From the NCBI GenBank assembly GCA_027451525.1, contig DAIDJF010000002.1, forward strand, positions 49,841 to 113,840: a stretch of DNA of 64,000 bases. The letters run 5' to 3'. The notes beneath the pieces are model-generated. The model was not told the origin of the DNA, did no database searches, and saw nothing but the letters and a program-made list of their open reading frames with translations. Made by a program: the position numbers and the translations under genes. The first letter of the stretch is position 1, and each line of letters opens with the position of its first letter. The stretch comes from Ktedonobacterales bacterium (GTDB lineage Bacteria; Chloroflexota; Ktedonobacteria; Ktedonobacterales; Ktedonobacteraceae). Positions 9,809 to 18,828 of this stretch are shown here, one piece after another.

Positions 9809-9881
9809 TGGGCCCACCTGGATTCGAACCAGGGACCAACCAGTTATGAGCCGGCTGCTCTCACCGCTGAGCTATAGGCCC
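9809..9881 (-). tRNA. tRNA with CAT anticodon (tRNA-Ile2 or tRNA-Met)
   Basis: The 73-nt minus-strand sequence folds fully as a cloverleaf. The acceptor stem is GGGCCTA/TGGGCCC (one G-U) with discriminator A. The D arm is GCTC/GAGC, the anticodon stem GCCGG/CTGGT with loop CTCATAA, and the T arm CCTGG TTCGAAT CCAGG. The anticodon is CAT. The GGGCCTATAGCTCAG start resembles isoleucine tRNAs, so a lysidine-modified tRNA-Ile2 reading AUA is plausible; elongator Met is the alternative. It lacks the three initiator G-C pairs. The 3' CCA is not encoded. Confidence 0.93.
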
Positions 9882-9895
9882 TCGTATGCGATGCA

Positions 9896-9924
9896 ATTGT
9901 AACATATTCCCGATGAACTGTGAA
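9896..9924 (-). promoter_or_regulatory. Sigma-70-type promoter of the tRNA gene
   Basis: On the minus strand TTCACA (-35, one mismatch to consensus) and TACAAT (-10, one mismatch) are separated by 17 bases. Transcription would begin a few bases before the tRNA. With the downstream hairpin this makes a self-contained tRNA unit. Confidence 0.7.
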
Positions 9925-10035
9925 GAGGGTAATTCGCCTCTTTTTCAAAATCACATAAAGATCACAGCTTTATAAAGAGATAAGCATTTCTAGTCCTAAA
10001 TAGTGATTTTTCACTCACCCAATTGAGACAATGTA

Positions 10036-10044
10036 TGCTATAAT
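10036..10044 (+). promoter_or_regulatory. Extended -10 promoter of the oxidoreductase operon
   Basis: TGCTATAAT is a perfect extended -10. It lies about 290 bases before korA with no other gene between. No convincing -35 is seen at 16-18 bases upstream. Confidence 0.45.
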
Positions 10045-10334
10045 AGCATCAGTCACATGCATGGCTCTGTTTCGGTTATTTTAGAACGGAAATAGAACTA
10101 GAGATTGAGGCATCACCCGTGCAGAGAGAAAAGGGCGCGATATGCGACCGCAATATGTTTTAACTGCACTATACCTGGGAGAGCAGCACAGAATAACGTC
10201 TTTATCTATGTCATTGGCACAGCGAGGGGCAACATCTTTTTTCTGTCGCATACTCTGCCTCAATCCAACACTGCATATAGGGCCGCGCTTTCTGCACAAG
10301 CACGCGCGGTCTCAAATTTTTCAGGGAGCATTCA
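10045..10334 (+). other. Long leader before korA, no gene seen
   Basis: About 285 bases lie between the putative promoter and the korA start. Short open frames here lack ribosome-binding sites and recognisable protein sequence. I recognise no riboswitch consensus. GGGAG at 10324-10328 is the korA ribosome-binding site. Confidence 0.4.
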
Positions 10335-12116
10335 ATGGAGAATGAAGTAACAATCCGTATTGGAGGTGAATCGGGCGAAGGTACAATCTCTGGTGGAGAT
10401 ATCCTTGCCCAGGCAGCCTCACGCTGGGGGTATCATGTATATACCTTCCGCACCTTTCCGGCTGAAATTCTCGGCGGTCCCTGTATGTTTCAGGTCCGCA
10501 TTAGTGGCCAGCCGGTAAAGTCAATGGGCGACTACGCAGACGTACTGGTCTGTCTTAACAAAGAAGCCTATGATCGTAATGTGAGCGAACTGCGCAAAGG
10601 CGGCGTACTCGTCTATGACCCATCCGACTTTACCCCGGACACGGGTGACTATATTGCATATGCAGTTCCATTCAATGAGATCGCACGCAAAGAGGTCCAG
10701 CTTTTCCAGACGAAGAATATGGTCATGTTGGGTGCAATCTCTGGTTTGTTCGGTCCTCCGCTGGAAGCAATTTCCCAGTTGGTAGAGTCGAAATTCTCCA
10801 AATCGCGCAAATCGAACGCGACTTTAATGGAGAAAAACAGATTAGCTCTGGATATAGCGCAAAAGTATGTCACAGAGAGAATCACCAAACAAGACCCCTA
10901 CCATCTTGGAAGCGTTGAGAAGGCGGACCGCGTTGTATTGAACGGTAACCAAGCCGTAGTAGCTGGTGCGCTAGCAGCGAATTGTCGGTTCTTCGCGGGC
11001 TATCCCATCACCCCAGCCAGTGACATCATGGAGGGGTTGGCAAAAGAGTTGCCGCAAGTCGGTGGCACATTCATGCAAGCGGAAGATGAGATGGCAGCAC
11101 TCGCCTCTGTGCTTGGAGCCTCTTACGGCGGGGCACGCTCGATGACTGCAACTTCCGGTCCTGGTCTCTCGTTGATGGCCGAATTAATTGGTCTGGCATC
11201 CATGTCTGAATTGCCTGCGGTGATCATCGACGCTCAGCGTGCTGGCCCAAGTACAGGTATGCCTACCAAGATGGAACAATCCGATCTGAGTTTTGCCCTT
11301 AGCGCGGGTCATGGCGATACACCACGTATCGTTGTTGCACCAACCGATGTGGCTGACTGCTACAGGCTCACCATCCAGGCATTCAACATGGCAGAACGCT
11401 ACCAGATGCCCGTGCTATTCCTCACGGACCAGTCACTCACCGCGCGTGTGGAGAGCGTCGATCGTAGCGTCTTCCAGCCAATGGAATTGCAAGATCGTGT
11501 TGCCTATACCAACGGGCATAGCGCAAATGGTCACACAGATGCACACGTGCCTGAGAAAGTGGCTGTTGGGGCAGGTGCCCATGAGTATCAACGCTATGCC
11601 GATACTGACAGCGGCATCTCACCTATCAGCATGCCTGGTATGGATGGTGGAGCATATGTAGCAACGGGCCTGGAGCATGATGTCCATGGTCATCCTGACT
11701 ATGAGCCAGACGATCATACGTTGATGATGCAGAAACGCTACCGCAAACTCGCCACTGCTGCCGAGGAACTGCCCAAACCACAACGTTATGGTGACGACAA
11801 TGCCACTATTGGTCTGATCGGCTGGGGTTCTACAGAAGGGGCGATTCAGGAAGCAGTAGATCGCGCACGGGCGAAAGGCTATAAAGTTGCCTCGATGCAT
11901 CTGCGTATTCTCTCCCCACTAGCCGATGACACCATCCAGGCGTTCATCAAGTCCGTACAAAAAGTGATTGTGCCGGAGTGCAACTACTCTGGACAACTTG
12001 CGAATCTTCTAGGCGCAAAATATGCCCTGCAACCCATCCGAGTCAATAAGTTCGGTGGCATTCCCTTTACCGCTGGAGATATTGAGAAGGTCATCGAGGA
12101 GGTAAGCCAGTCATGA
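10335..12116 (+). CDS. korA: 2-oxoacid:ferredoxin oxidoreductase, fused gamma-alpha subunit
   Basis: With KorB it decarboxylates a 2-oxoacid (most likely 2-oxoglutarate) to the acyl-CoA, passing electrons to ferredoxin. The first ~190 residues are the gamma domain (starting VTIRIGGESGEGTISGGDIL). The rest is the alpha domain, with the hallmark YPITPASDIMEGLA, the QAEDEMAALAS stretch and MTATSGPGLSLM. A Gly/His-rich insert near residues 390-450 is variable in this family. A fused gamma-alpha subunit of ~590 residues next to a ~280-residue beta subunit is the usual two-subunit OFOR layout. GGGAG six bases before the ATG supports the start. Its end overlaps korB by four bases (ATGA), so the two are translationally coupled. 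Confidence 0.93.
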   Translation: MENEVTIRIGGESGEGTISGGDILAQAASRWGYHVYTFRTFPAEILGGPCMFQVRISGQPVKSMGDYADVLVCLNKEAYDRNVSELRKGGVLVYDPSDFTPDTGDYIAYAVPFNEIARKEVQLFQTKNMVMLGAISGLFGPPLEAISQLVESKFSKSRKSNATLMEKNRLALDIAQKYVTERITKQDPYHLGSVEKADRVVLNGNQAVVAGALAANCRFFAGYPITPASDIMEGLAKELPQVGGTFMQAEDEMAALASVLGASYGGARSMTATSGPGLSLMAELIGLASMSELPAVIIDAQRAGPSTGMPTKMEQSDLSFALSAGHGDTPRIVVAPTDVADCYRLTIQAFNMAERYQMPVLFLTDQSLTARVESVDRSVFQPMELQDRVAYTNGHSANGHTDAHVPEKVAVGAGAHEYQRYADTDSGISPISMPGMDGGAYVATGLEHDVHGHPDYEPDDHTLMMQKRYRKLATAAEELPKPQRYGDDNATIGLIGWGSTEGAIQEAVDRARAKGYKVASMHLRILSPLADDTIQAFIKSVQKVIVPECNYSGQLANLLGAKYALQPIRVNKFGGIPFTAGDIEKVIEEVSQS

Positions 12117-12958
12117 CGCAAGTACTCATTAACCCGACGCCCAAAGACTACAAGAGTGAGGTAAAACCAACCTGGTGTCCAGGCTGCGGCGACTTTGGCG
12201 TATTGAATGCCACATATCGCAGCATGGCAAATATGAAACTTGTGCCCGATCAAACAGTTGTTGTTTCGGGTATCGGATGCTCTAGCCGCTTCCCTCACTT
12301 TATGAAAACCTTCGGGTTCCATAGCGTTCATGGACGCGCCCTCCCGGTTGCGCAAGGCTTAAAGATGTCACGTCCAGACCTCACCGTTGTAGCAGTCGGT
12401 GGAGATGGCGACTTCTTCAGCATTGGCGCAGGACATCTCGTTCACGCCGCACTGCGCAACATTGATATTACGGTTGTCGTGATGGATAACGAGATTTATG
12501 GTCTGACAAAAGGCCAGACTTCGCCAACTTCGCCACATGGGCATGTGACCAAATCAACGCCCTATGGCTTGCTAGCCTCTCAGTTCAATCCCATCGCCAC
12601 TGCTCTCGCGCTTAACGTAAGCTTTGTCGCGCGTGGCTATTCAGCCAAACCGAAAGAGCTGGCGGCACTGATTGAACAGGGCATACAACATAAGGGCTTC
12701 TCGTTCATTCACGCGCTCAGCCCCTGCCCGACATTCTACCGCACATTTGATGCCTGGGATGCCTCGGTCACACCTATTCCCGCCGATCATGACCCGCACA
12801 ACCGCATGCAGGCCATGAATATGGCAATGGAAACTGAGAAACCGTTTATCGGCCTCTTCTATCAAGAAGACCGCCCTACAATGGATGAAGCCGCCCATCA
12901 ACTGGTCAAGGAATCCAAGCCATTTGAAATCGGAAGCTACATCCAGCGTTACGCATAA
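12113..12958 (+). CDS. korB: 2-oxoacid:ferredoxin oxidoreductase, beta subunit
   Basis: The 281-residue catalytic partner of KorA binds thiamine diphosphate. It opens with the cluster- and TPP-site motif PTWCPGCGDFGVL. It then has GIGCSSRFPHF, HGRALPVAQGLKMSRP and the Mg-TPP motif GGDGDFFSIGAGHLVHA, followed by MDNEIYGLTKGQTSPTSPHG. The sequence is full length for the family. The start codon overlaps the korA stop. 2-oxoglutarate rather than pyruvate is favoured because the subunits form the compact KorAB type, but substrate is not proven by sequence. Confidence 0.93.
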   Translation: MTQVLINPTPKDYKSEVKPTWCPGCGDFGVLNATYRSMANMKLVPDQTVVVSGIGCSSRFPHFMKTFGFHSVHGRALPVAQGLKMSRPDLTVVAVGGDGDFFSIGAGHLVHAALRNIDITVVVMDNEIYGLTKGQTSPTSPHGHVTKSTPYGLLASQFNPIATALALNVSFVARGYSAKPKELAALIEQGIQHKGFSFIHALSPCPTFYRTFDAWDASVTPIPADHDPHNRMQAMNMAMETEKPFIGLFYQEDRPTMDEAAHQLVKESKPFEIGSYIQRYA

Positions 12959-12978
12959 ACGCAAGGTTGACATAAAAA

Positions 12979-13010
12979 ATAGGGGGCATATGTAAACATA
13001 TGCCCCCTAT
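12979..13010. terminator. Bidirectional terminator after korB
   Basis: A perfect 14-bp stem, ATAGGGGGCATATG and CATATGCCCCCTAT, with a 4-base loop. On the minus strand it is followed by TTTTTTATG, serving the converging zinc-ribbon gene. On the plus strand the tail is CTATATAAT. Confidence 0.8.
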
Positions 13011-13043
13011 CTATATAATCTTCCACTAGCCACCCAGAACGGC

Positions 13044-13271
13044 TTAGAATACCTCTGTTTCAGTCATCGCGGTGGTGTTGAGCGCATTAGCAACTGCCTG
13101 TGAGAATTTTTCGCCGCATTCTCGACAAAACAGTCCACTCTCGTTATGATATCTTCCACCAATAGCGGTCAACTGTCGCTCAGCAGGCTTACCACACCAT
13201 TCACAGACACTTCCGCGCGGCGCAAAATCGACAGAAACGGGACGACGAAATTCATTGATTGGCATTGACAT
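13044..13271 (-). CDS. Small zinc-ribbon protein, function unknown
   Basis: A 75-residue basic protein with two CxxC knuckles, CEWCGKPAERQL and LFCRECGEKF, separated by ~25 residues. This is the pattern of a treble-clef or zinc-ribbon fold binding one zinc ion. The start MSMPINEFRRP is chosen because AGGAGG lies six bases upstream of it; an upstream in-frame ATG has no such site. The C-terminus (NALNTTAMTETEVF) is polar and probably flexible. Such small zinc ribbons often bind nucleic acid or protein partners, but no specific function can be assigned. It converges on korB. Confidence 0.7.
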   Translation of the reverse strand: MSMPINEFRRPVSVDFAPRGSVCEWCGKPAERQLTAIGGRYHNESGLFCRECGEKFSQAVANALNTTAMTETEVF

Positions 13272-13598
13272 AGGAACCCTCCTGGGTGGTGCAGATCGTG
13301 TGCGACCTTCATACGCATAACAACTTGATGGCACACAAAAGGATAGTGTATGAGGCAATCTCGGTAAAACGCTACCTGGACTCCCAATACGTCATCCATG
13401 ACAGCGCATCATCGCCTGGAGCCGCGTTGCTCCTGCTCCGTACCGTTGGGGAACATTCCTGTCACCTGTGTAATGTAGACTATACCATACTTTTCGCAAA
13501 TCTGCCAGAGCAAGCGCGTCTGCAACAACATTGTTCATGCTGTTCCAACACGCTTGCTTTTCTCACCCGTCTTAATCTAGAGAAAAAAGAGGTTTTTT
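13272..13598. other. Divergent intergenic region, no gene seen
   Basis: This separates the zinc-ribbon gene (minus) and the urease operon (plus). It must hold both promoters. ACTATA near 13480 reads as TATAGT on the minus strand, preceded by TGG, a possible extended -10. AGAGG just before 13599 is the urease ribosome-binding site. No convincing coding sequence. Confidence 0.35.
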
Positions 13599-14189
13599 AT
13601 GAAGCTCACACCAAAAGAACTAGATCGCTTAACCATTTTTACCCTCGCGGAGATGGCACGCAAGCGACTTGCACGTGGTATCAAACTTAATTACCCGGAA
13701 GCAGTTGCCCTCATTTCTGATGAAGTGATGGAAGAGGCACGAGCCGGGCGCAACTATGATGAGGTTGTTGAACATGGGCAACATGTCTTAACCACAGAAG
13801 AGGTGATGGATGGCGTACCTACACTCTTAAGCACACTTGCAGTAGAACCCGTATTTGATGATGGTACAAAGCTCGTTCTTCTCCACGACCCTATCCGTTC
13901 TAAAACAGATACGATGCCCACGGCATCATTCTCTACAATGCGTACAGCGACAGAGGCATCTCCAACTCTGACCATCAATGCAGGCCGACCGACGATCATG
14001 CTCACCGTCGTCAATACCTCTGACCACCCCGTGCAGGTAACCTCACATATGCCATTCTGGGAGATCAATCCACGTATGCAATTTGATCGTGAGCAGGCCC
14101 AGGGCTATCGTTTAGACATTCCCGCAGGAGGCGCGGTGCGTTGGGAAGCAGGAGAAACCAGGGAGGTTCGTCTATGCCGTTTGAAATGA
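13599..14189 (+). CDS. ureAB: Urease gamma-beta fusion subunit (divergent, short beta domain)
   Basis: The 196-residue chain joins a gamma domain (1-~100; [38 protein letters not shown]) to a beta domain ([45 protein letters not shown]). Gamma-beta fusions are known in some bacterial ureases. Two oddities are visible. The usual SH(Y/F)HFFEVN motif reads SHMPFWEIN. The chain also stops right after GETREVRL, so it lacks the ~15-20 residues that normally end a beta subunit. It overlaps the alpha gene by 16 bases, showing tight translational coupling. No nickel-insertion genes (ureDEFG) are nearby. Confidence 0.85.
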   Translation: MKLTPKELDRLTIFTLAEMARKRLARGIKLNYPEAVALISDEVMEEARAGRNYDEVVEHGQHVLTTEEVMDGVPTLLSTLAVEPVFDDGTKLVLLHDPIRSKTDTMPTASFSTMRTATEASPTLTINAGRPTIMLTVVNTSDHPVQVTSHMPFWEINPRMQFDREQAQGYRLDIPAGGAVRWEAGETREVRLCRLK

Positions 14190-15859
14190 GTCGCGCCGAC
14201 TATCACGCACGCTATGGTCTAACAACAGGCGATCAGCTTCGCCTGGGCGACACTGATCTTTACATACAGATTGAACACGATTATACGTCTTATGGAGACG
14301 AAATACTGGCAGGGTTTGGCAAAACAGTGCGCGATGGCTTAATGGCAAACTCACGTCTGGGACGTGCTAGCGAACTCGATCTTGTGCTGACAAACGCGAT
14401 CATAGTTGACCCACGCCTGGGGATTTTTAAAGGCAATATTGGCGTGAAAGAGGGACGTATCGTCGGTATCGGGCGCGCGGGTAATCCAGATATCAGCGAA
14501 AATATTGATCTGCTGATCGGCACAAATACTGCGGTCTTGCCTTGCGATGGTCTGATCGCCACGCCAGGCGGCATTGATAGCCACGTCCACCTGCTCAGCC
14601 CACGCCTCTTTGCAACAGCCCTCTCTGCCGGAATTACGACCTTCGTTGCAATGGATGCTGGCCCAATGTGGAATGTTGGCGTCAACCCACCTTTTTTTCT
14701 GGAGCGCATGTTTGAAACATTTGAAAACGTGCCAATCAACATCTGTTTCCTGGCACGCGGATGCAGTAGCCATCCACAAGGATTACTGGAAAGTATCGAG
14801 GCGGGAGCGGGAGGCTTGAAAATTCACGAGGATATGGCGGCTTTTCCCGCTGTTGTTGACTGTTGCCTGTCAGTTGCAGAACAGATGGATGTTGCGGTGG
14901 CGATGCACATGGACGGTCTCAACGAATCGGCTGAATTGCGCGACACACTGGCGGCTATCAACGGGCGAACAGTCCACGCCTATCACGTCGAAGGTGCAGG
15001 CGGTGGCCCCTATGATCTACTGGAGATTGTAGCCCAACCGCATATTCTCCCATCCTCAACAAACCCGACTATTCCATATACCCAGCATACCGCCCACGAA
15101 CATTTCGAGATGATTATGGCGGTTCACGGCCTGAATCCCGCTTTTCCAGAAGATGTGTTGGCGGCACAGCATCGTATTCGACCCGCAACGATGGCAGCCG
15201 AAACGCCATTACACGATATGGGCGCAATCAGCATAACCAGTTCAGACTCATTGGGTATGGGGCTTATTGGCGAGACTATTCGCCGCACCTGGCAGATGGC
15301 CCATGCAATGCAAACCACACAGCCAACAAAGGACATACCCGCGAACGAGCGTGTTCTACGCTATCTTGCCAAATACACGATCAATCCCGCAATTGCGCAT
15401 GGCTTATCGCAGCACATTGGCACGTTAGAGCCGGGCAAACTTGCTGATATTGTGCTCTGGCAGCCAACATTCTTTGGCGTCAAACCCAATCTTGTAATTA
15501 AGGGAGGAATGCCCGCGTGGGGCAGCTTAGGCGATGGAAACGCAGCCGTTGAAATCGCTGAACCGTTGATCTATGGCCCGCTTTTTGGTGGACGAGGAGC
15601 CAGTGCCGCACCGCTCTCGATCACCTTTGTCTCGCAAGCAGCCCTCGACAAGGGCTTGCAACGACGTCTCCACAGTCATCGCATAGTGCGACCAGTGCGT
15701 CAAACACGCACCATCGGTAAAAAGCAGATGCTTTTTAACGACCAGACCCCGCCAGTGCGCGTCAATGCGCGTACATACGAGGTGACAATTGATGGCAATC
15801 GGGTTGCCATGGAGCCACTTTCACAGGTTCCGCTGAATCGTCTGTACATCGTTAGCTGA
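14174..15859 (+). CDS. ureC: Urease alpha-like subunit (divergent amidohydrolase)
   Basis: A 561-residue urease-alpha homologue, normally the nickel enzyme that hydrolyses urea to ammonia and carbamate. All metal and catalytic residues align by motif. His-x-His is in [10 protein letters not shown], the carbamylated Lys and substrate His in LKIHEDM, and metal His in AMHMD and [12 protein letters not shown]. The flap His is in MAVHGLNP and the metal Asp in SSDSLGMG. Several normally constant stretches differ: KIHEDWGATP reads [10 protein letters not shown], and the GGGTGPATGTNATT region is replaced by [14 protein letters not shown]. The flap Cys before the catalytic His is Val. Start at 14174 follows GGGAGG. 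It may be a urease paralogue with another substrate. Confidence 0.85.
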   Translation: MPFEMSRADYHARYGLTTGDQLRLGDTDLYIQIEHDYTSYGDEILAGFGKTVRDGLMANSRLGRASELDLVLTNAIIVDPRLGIFKGNIGVKEGRIVGIGRAGNPDISENIDLLIGTNTAVLPCDGLIATPGGIDSHVHLLSPRLFATALSAGITTFVAMDAGPMWNVGVNPPFFLERMFETFENVPINICFLARGCSSHPQGLLESIEAGAGGLKIHEDMAAFPAVVDCCLSVAEQMDVAVAMHMDGLNESAELRDTLAAINGRTVHAYHVEGAGGGPYDLLEIVAQPHILPSSTNPTIPYTQHTAHEHFEMIMAVHGLNPAFPEDVLAAQHRIRPATMAAETPLHDMGAISITSSDSLGMGLIGETIRRTWQMAHAMQTTQPTKDIPANERVLRYLAKYTINPAIAHGLSQHIGTLEPGKLADIVLWQPTFFGVKPNLVIKGGMPAWGSLGDGNAAVEIAEPLIYGPLFGGRGASAAPLSITFVSQAALDKGLQRRLHSHRIVRPVRQTRTIGKKQMLFNDQTPPVRVNARTYEVTIDGNRVAMEPLSQVPLNRLYIVS

Positions 15860-15880
15860 TCGTCAGAAAACATGAAATGC

Positions 15881-15929
15881 AAGGAAAGCCCGTAGAGACA
15901 CAATATATCGGTCTCTACGGGCTTTCCTT
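15881..15929. terminator. Strong terminator between ureC and the permease
   Basis: A perfect 19-bp stem, AAGGAAAGCCCGTAGAGAC (15881-15899) and its complement (15911-15929), with an 11-base loop. It lies between two convergent genes and can act for both. Confidence 0.85.
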
Positions 15930-15962
15930 ACTCCTGATGTACAAGCTGCGCGCTTGCGACAA

Positions 15963-17627
15963 CTAGTCAGGCGGGAGTTCCTGGAACATCATCTTGACGT
16001 CTATACCCTGACGAGTATTGATCGCCTTCATGACAAAGTAGATGAAAATCCCTACAATCATGATGACTAACGCCCAGCCAATACCCGTGGTATTCGAAAA
16101 CGTAATAAAATCGCTACTGGTCTTCGCGTTGAGGATGCCTTGAATAACAGGCCAGACAAAGGCAGCGAGATAGACTGGGATGATAAAAATCAGCCAGACA
16201 ATCCCATACCAGACCAGACGCGACAGACCAAGGAACTTGCCCGTATTATTCGTCAATTGGAACAGGTCGGGGCGACGATAGGGCATGAGAATGGCATTAA
16301 GACCTGGCATAATCCAGGTCAGACCAGCCAGCAAGACGCCAAAGAAGGTTGTAGCAGCCAGCGTAACGTTGAAGAAGGTCAAGATGTAGAACACAGCACC
16401 GAGGAGCACAGCGATGATAATGACACGCAACGGGGCATTCGTGCGCTCATCAACCTCGCTAAACCATTCGGGAACCTGACGATCTAAGGCCCATGCCAGC
16501 ACAATGCGAGACAGGAAGATAGCGTAGACCGGACAGAGCAGCACGTTCAGCGTGACATTACCAAGCGCGACGATCAACCAGAGCGGCCATGCACCTGGAT
16601 GGACTGCTGTTGCCAACAGGGGCGTAAAGGGGGGCTGCCCATTCAGGGGTGCATTGGCGGTATTCCAGTAGAGATAGCCCCAGGCATTGGTCAGGTTAAA
16701 ACCAAAGTGGTTACCCAGCACATCCATGTAGAGCGAGTTCATGAAGACGGCGAAAACCAACGCGCCTATGACCGCAAAAAACACGGTGCGACGTACATTG
16801 CCCTTGACTTCACCTGCGATATACGAGGAAAACTGGAAGCCGATGAACTGGAAGAGCACAACGCTGACCAGACCCGCGAGGGCAATCAAGCCTGTAAAGG
16901 AAAAATCAGGGCTACCAATACTCCAACCCGCTTTGGTTGCCGCATCAATAATGCCGTTATAAGATGTTCCTAAGGCAGGCAATGCCGCATTCATCGAAGA
17001 AGGATCGATAGAAAACGCGCCAAAAAAACTAATAGCGACCGCGACTACCGCGAAGATAGAGAGGCCAGTAACCACCTTATGGAAGGTGCGGGTGCGCAGA
17101 AGCGAGATGGCAGCAATGGCAAGCATAACGACGATGCCAACAATCGCCTTGCTCAGATTATCTTGAAACCAGTTTGGTGCTCCGCTAAAAAAGCTGCCTG
17201 GGAATGCCACACCCAGCAAAATACCTGTAAGCTGCACATTATGTACAGCGACAATAATTTCAAAACCGATGATTGTCAGGGCCGAACCAACAAGGGTCCA
17301 GCTCTCTAACCAGCCCCAAAATGGGCTAATGATACGTGAAGTGAAGACATAATCTCCACCGCTACGCGGCATTGCGGTCGTCAATGAGGCAAAAATCATG
17401 CCCAGAAAATAGCAGGCAATCCCTGTAAGAAGTGCCATCCAGGCAAATGATGAAACACCCAGACCTTTCCACTCTGGACCCAGGGAATAGAATACCACCG
17501 CCCAACCCACCGCAGTTCCCACAAAGGCTGCAATGTTGAAGAATAAAGCGTTTGTCATGCTGACATCACGCACGAGGCCAGATGCCTGCCTGACAAAAAG
17601 TTTGTTTGATGAAAACGAATTTGCCAT
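15963..17627 (-). CDS. APC-superfamily amino acid permease
   Basis: A 554-residue polytopic membrane protein with about 12-14 hydrophobic helices, of the amino acid-polyamine-organocation type. It opens with RQASGLVRDVSMTNALFFN, followed by helix 1. The segment SLTTAMPRSGGDYVFTSRII matches the conserved APC PRSGG(D/E)Y motif. It most likely imports an amino acid or amine by cation symport; the substrate is not readable. The ATG at 17627 is chosen because a longer frame would overlap the next gene, and AGAGG lies ~12 bases before it. It lies 64 bases after the metallophosphoesterase on the same strand and faces the urease operon across a terminator. Confidence 0.88.
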   Translation of the reverse strand: MANSFSSNKLFVRQASGLVRDVSMTNALFFNIAAFVGTAVGWAVVFYSLGPEWKGLGVSSFAWMALLTGIACYFLGMIFASLTTAMPRSGGDYVFTSRIISPFWGWLESWTLVGSALTIIGFEIIVAVHNVQLTGILLGVAFPGSFFSGAPNWFQDNLSKAIVGIVVMLAIAAISLLRTRTFHKVVTGLSIFAVVAVAISFFGAFSIDPSSMNAALPALGTSYNGIIDAATKAGWSIGSPDFSFTGLIALAGLVSVVLFQFIGFQFSSYIAGEVKGNVRRTVFFAVIGALVFAVFMNSLYMDVLGNHFGFNLTNAWGYLYWNTANAPLNGQPPFTPLLATAVHPGAWPLWLIVALGNVTLNVLLCPVYAIFLSRIVLAWALDRQVPEWFSEVDERTNAPLRVIIIAVLLGAVFYILTFFNVTLAATTFFGVLLAGLTWIMPGLNAILMPYRRPDLFQLTNNTGKFLGLSRLVWYGIVWLIFIIPVYLAAFVWPVIQGILNAKTSSDFITFSNTTGIGWALVIMIVGIFIYFVMKAINTRQGIDVKMMFQELPPD

Positions 17628-17691
17628 ATGGGTAGGTTTCCTCTTTCTGACCCATCCAACATACAAGCAGCACTCAACATTGAGATGGCTG

Positions 17692-18654
17692 TTACCCTTG
17701 TACGCGGAAGGACCGCTCCAGTTTGTCTTTGCCAAGATCGAAAACAAAACCACGCAGAATGCCCTGATTGGCTTCGCTTCCAGCATTAAAGCAGACGGTA
17801 CGACCGACTTTACTTTGACCAGGAGCTTCATGGACATGTCCATGCACACTCACCAGCGGTTGCAGTTCTTGGAGAGCACGTCTGACGCCTTTACTTCCAA
17901 CAGGAATGCGCAGCACGTCTCCCATCGTCACACGTGGGCGTAACTCCTTATCTAGCTCTGGGGCAGTATCAAGACCACTATCATACGGTGGAACGTGAAT
18001 CATAAAAACAGCACGGTTCACCTGCTTTAGTCCACGTGCAGCCGTTACCACACGCTCGTAATATTCTTCCTCACTCCATTCGCGCGGCGTATGCCAGGGT
18101 GTCGGATTGGCATGGTCAAAGCTAATCATCTCGTGCCACTCATCCAACTGCACCACTTTTCCTACTGGATTTTTGACGTAGCTTGAGCGCGCGATTACCT
18201 CATCAACACCTTCATCATCATCGTTACCAGGCATCATATAAAACTGCACACCACTACCGCCAATGCGCTCTTCCGCCAAAGCAACCCAATCGCCGACACG
18301 CTGAATCATCTTTTGACGAAAAAGCTCGCTCATCTTCTCCGCATCACCATTTAACATCTCTACTTCTTCTTGCGTAGTAACATGCGGATAATACCCGATA
18401 TCTGAAATCATATTCTCTATTTGCTGCCGTTCAGCCTCAGTTTCTGCTATATACTCCTGGTCCAAAAACGCCGCATGATAGCGTCCATTACGTTGAGCGA
18501 CGATTGGCACAATCGCCTTACCAGTAAGATCACCAGCAATCAACACTACTTGCGCCTGATACACATTCATCTTGATGGCATTCAGTAGTTTGCGATAGGT
18601 ACGATTCGCGGCATGGAGATCCGAACATAAATAACAGCGCACATGTTTGGCCAT
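17692..18654 (-). CDS. Calcineurin-like metallophosphoesterase
   Basis: A 320-residue two-metal phosphoesterase. The metal-binding motifs appear in order: SDLHAA near residue 11, GDLTG near 41, PGNDDD near 140 (the GNH/D motif), HVPPYDSG near 220 and VHGHVHE near 276. Together these make a complete calcineurin-like active site. Substrate is unknown; relatives cleave phosphodiesters, phosphomonoesters or cyclic nucleotides. The ~90-residue insertion between the second and third motifs is long and charged. It lies upstream of the permease gene on the same strand, possibly co-transcribed. Confidence 0.85.
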   Translation of the reverse strand: MAKHVRCYLCSDLHAANRTYRKLLNAIKMNVYQAQVVLIAGDLTGKAIVPIVAQRNGRYHAAFLDQEYIAETEAERQQIENMISDIGYYPHVTTQEEVEMLNGDAEKMSELFRQKMIQRVGDWVALAEERIGGSGVQFYMMPGNDDDEGVDEVIARSSYVKNPVGKVVQLDEWHEMISFDHANPTPWHTPREWSEEEYYERVVTAARGLKQVNRAVFMIHVPPYDSGLDTAPELDKELRPRVTMGDVLRIPVGSKGVRRALQELQPLVSVHGHVHEAPGQSKVGRTVCFNAGSEANQGILRGFVFDLGKDKLERSFRVQG

Positions 18655-18828
18655 TCACCCTCCCTGATGCTCTATATAACAATGCTGGTATTACTTCTCC
18701 CTACCATCCAAAACGATAAGAAGAGTTACATAAATTGCGCAAAAGATGCCTTCTTAGAGAGAACCGCGACGGATTTTCACTCCGCTATCGATGAGAGAAT
18801 GCGTCAAGACAAGGCACAATTACGCGCT

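Noticed and set aside
17628..17849. Longer N-terminus of the APC permease
   Set aside because: It would overlap the metallophosphoesterase gene, and the extra residues are unlike any permease start.
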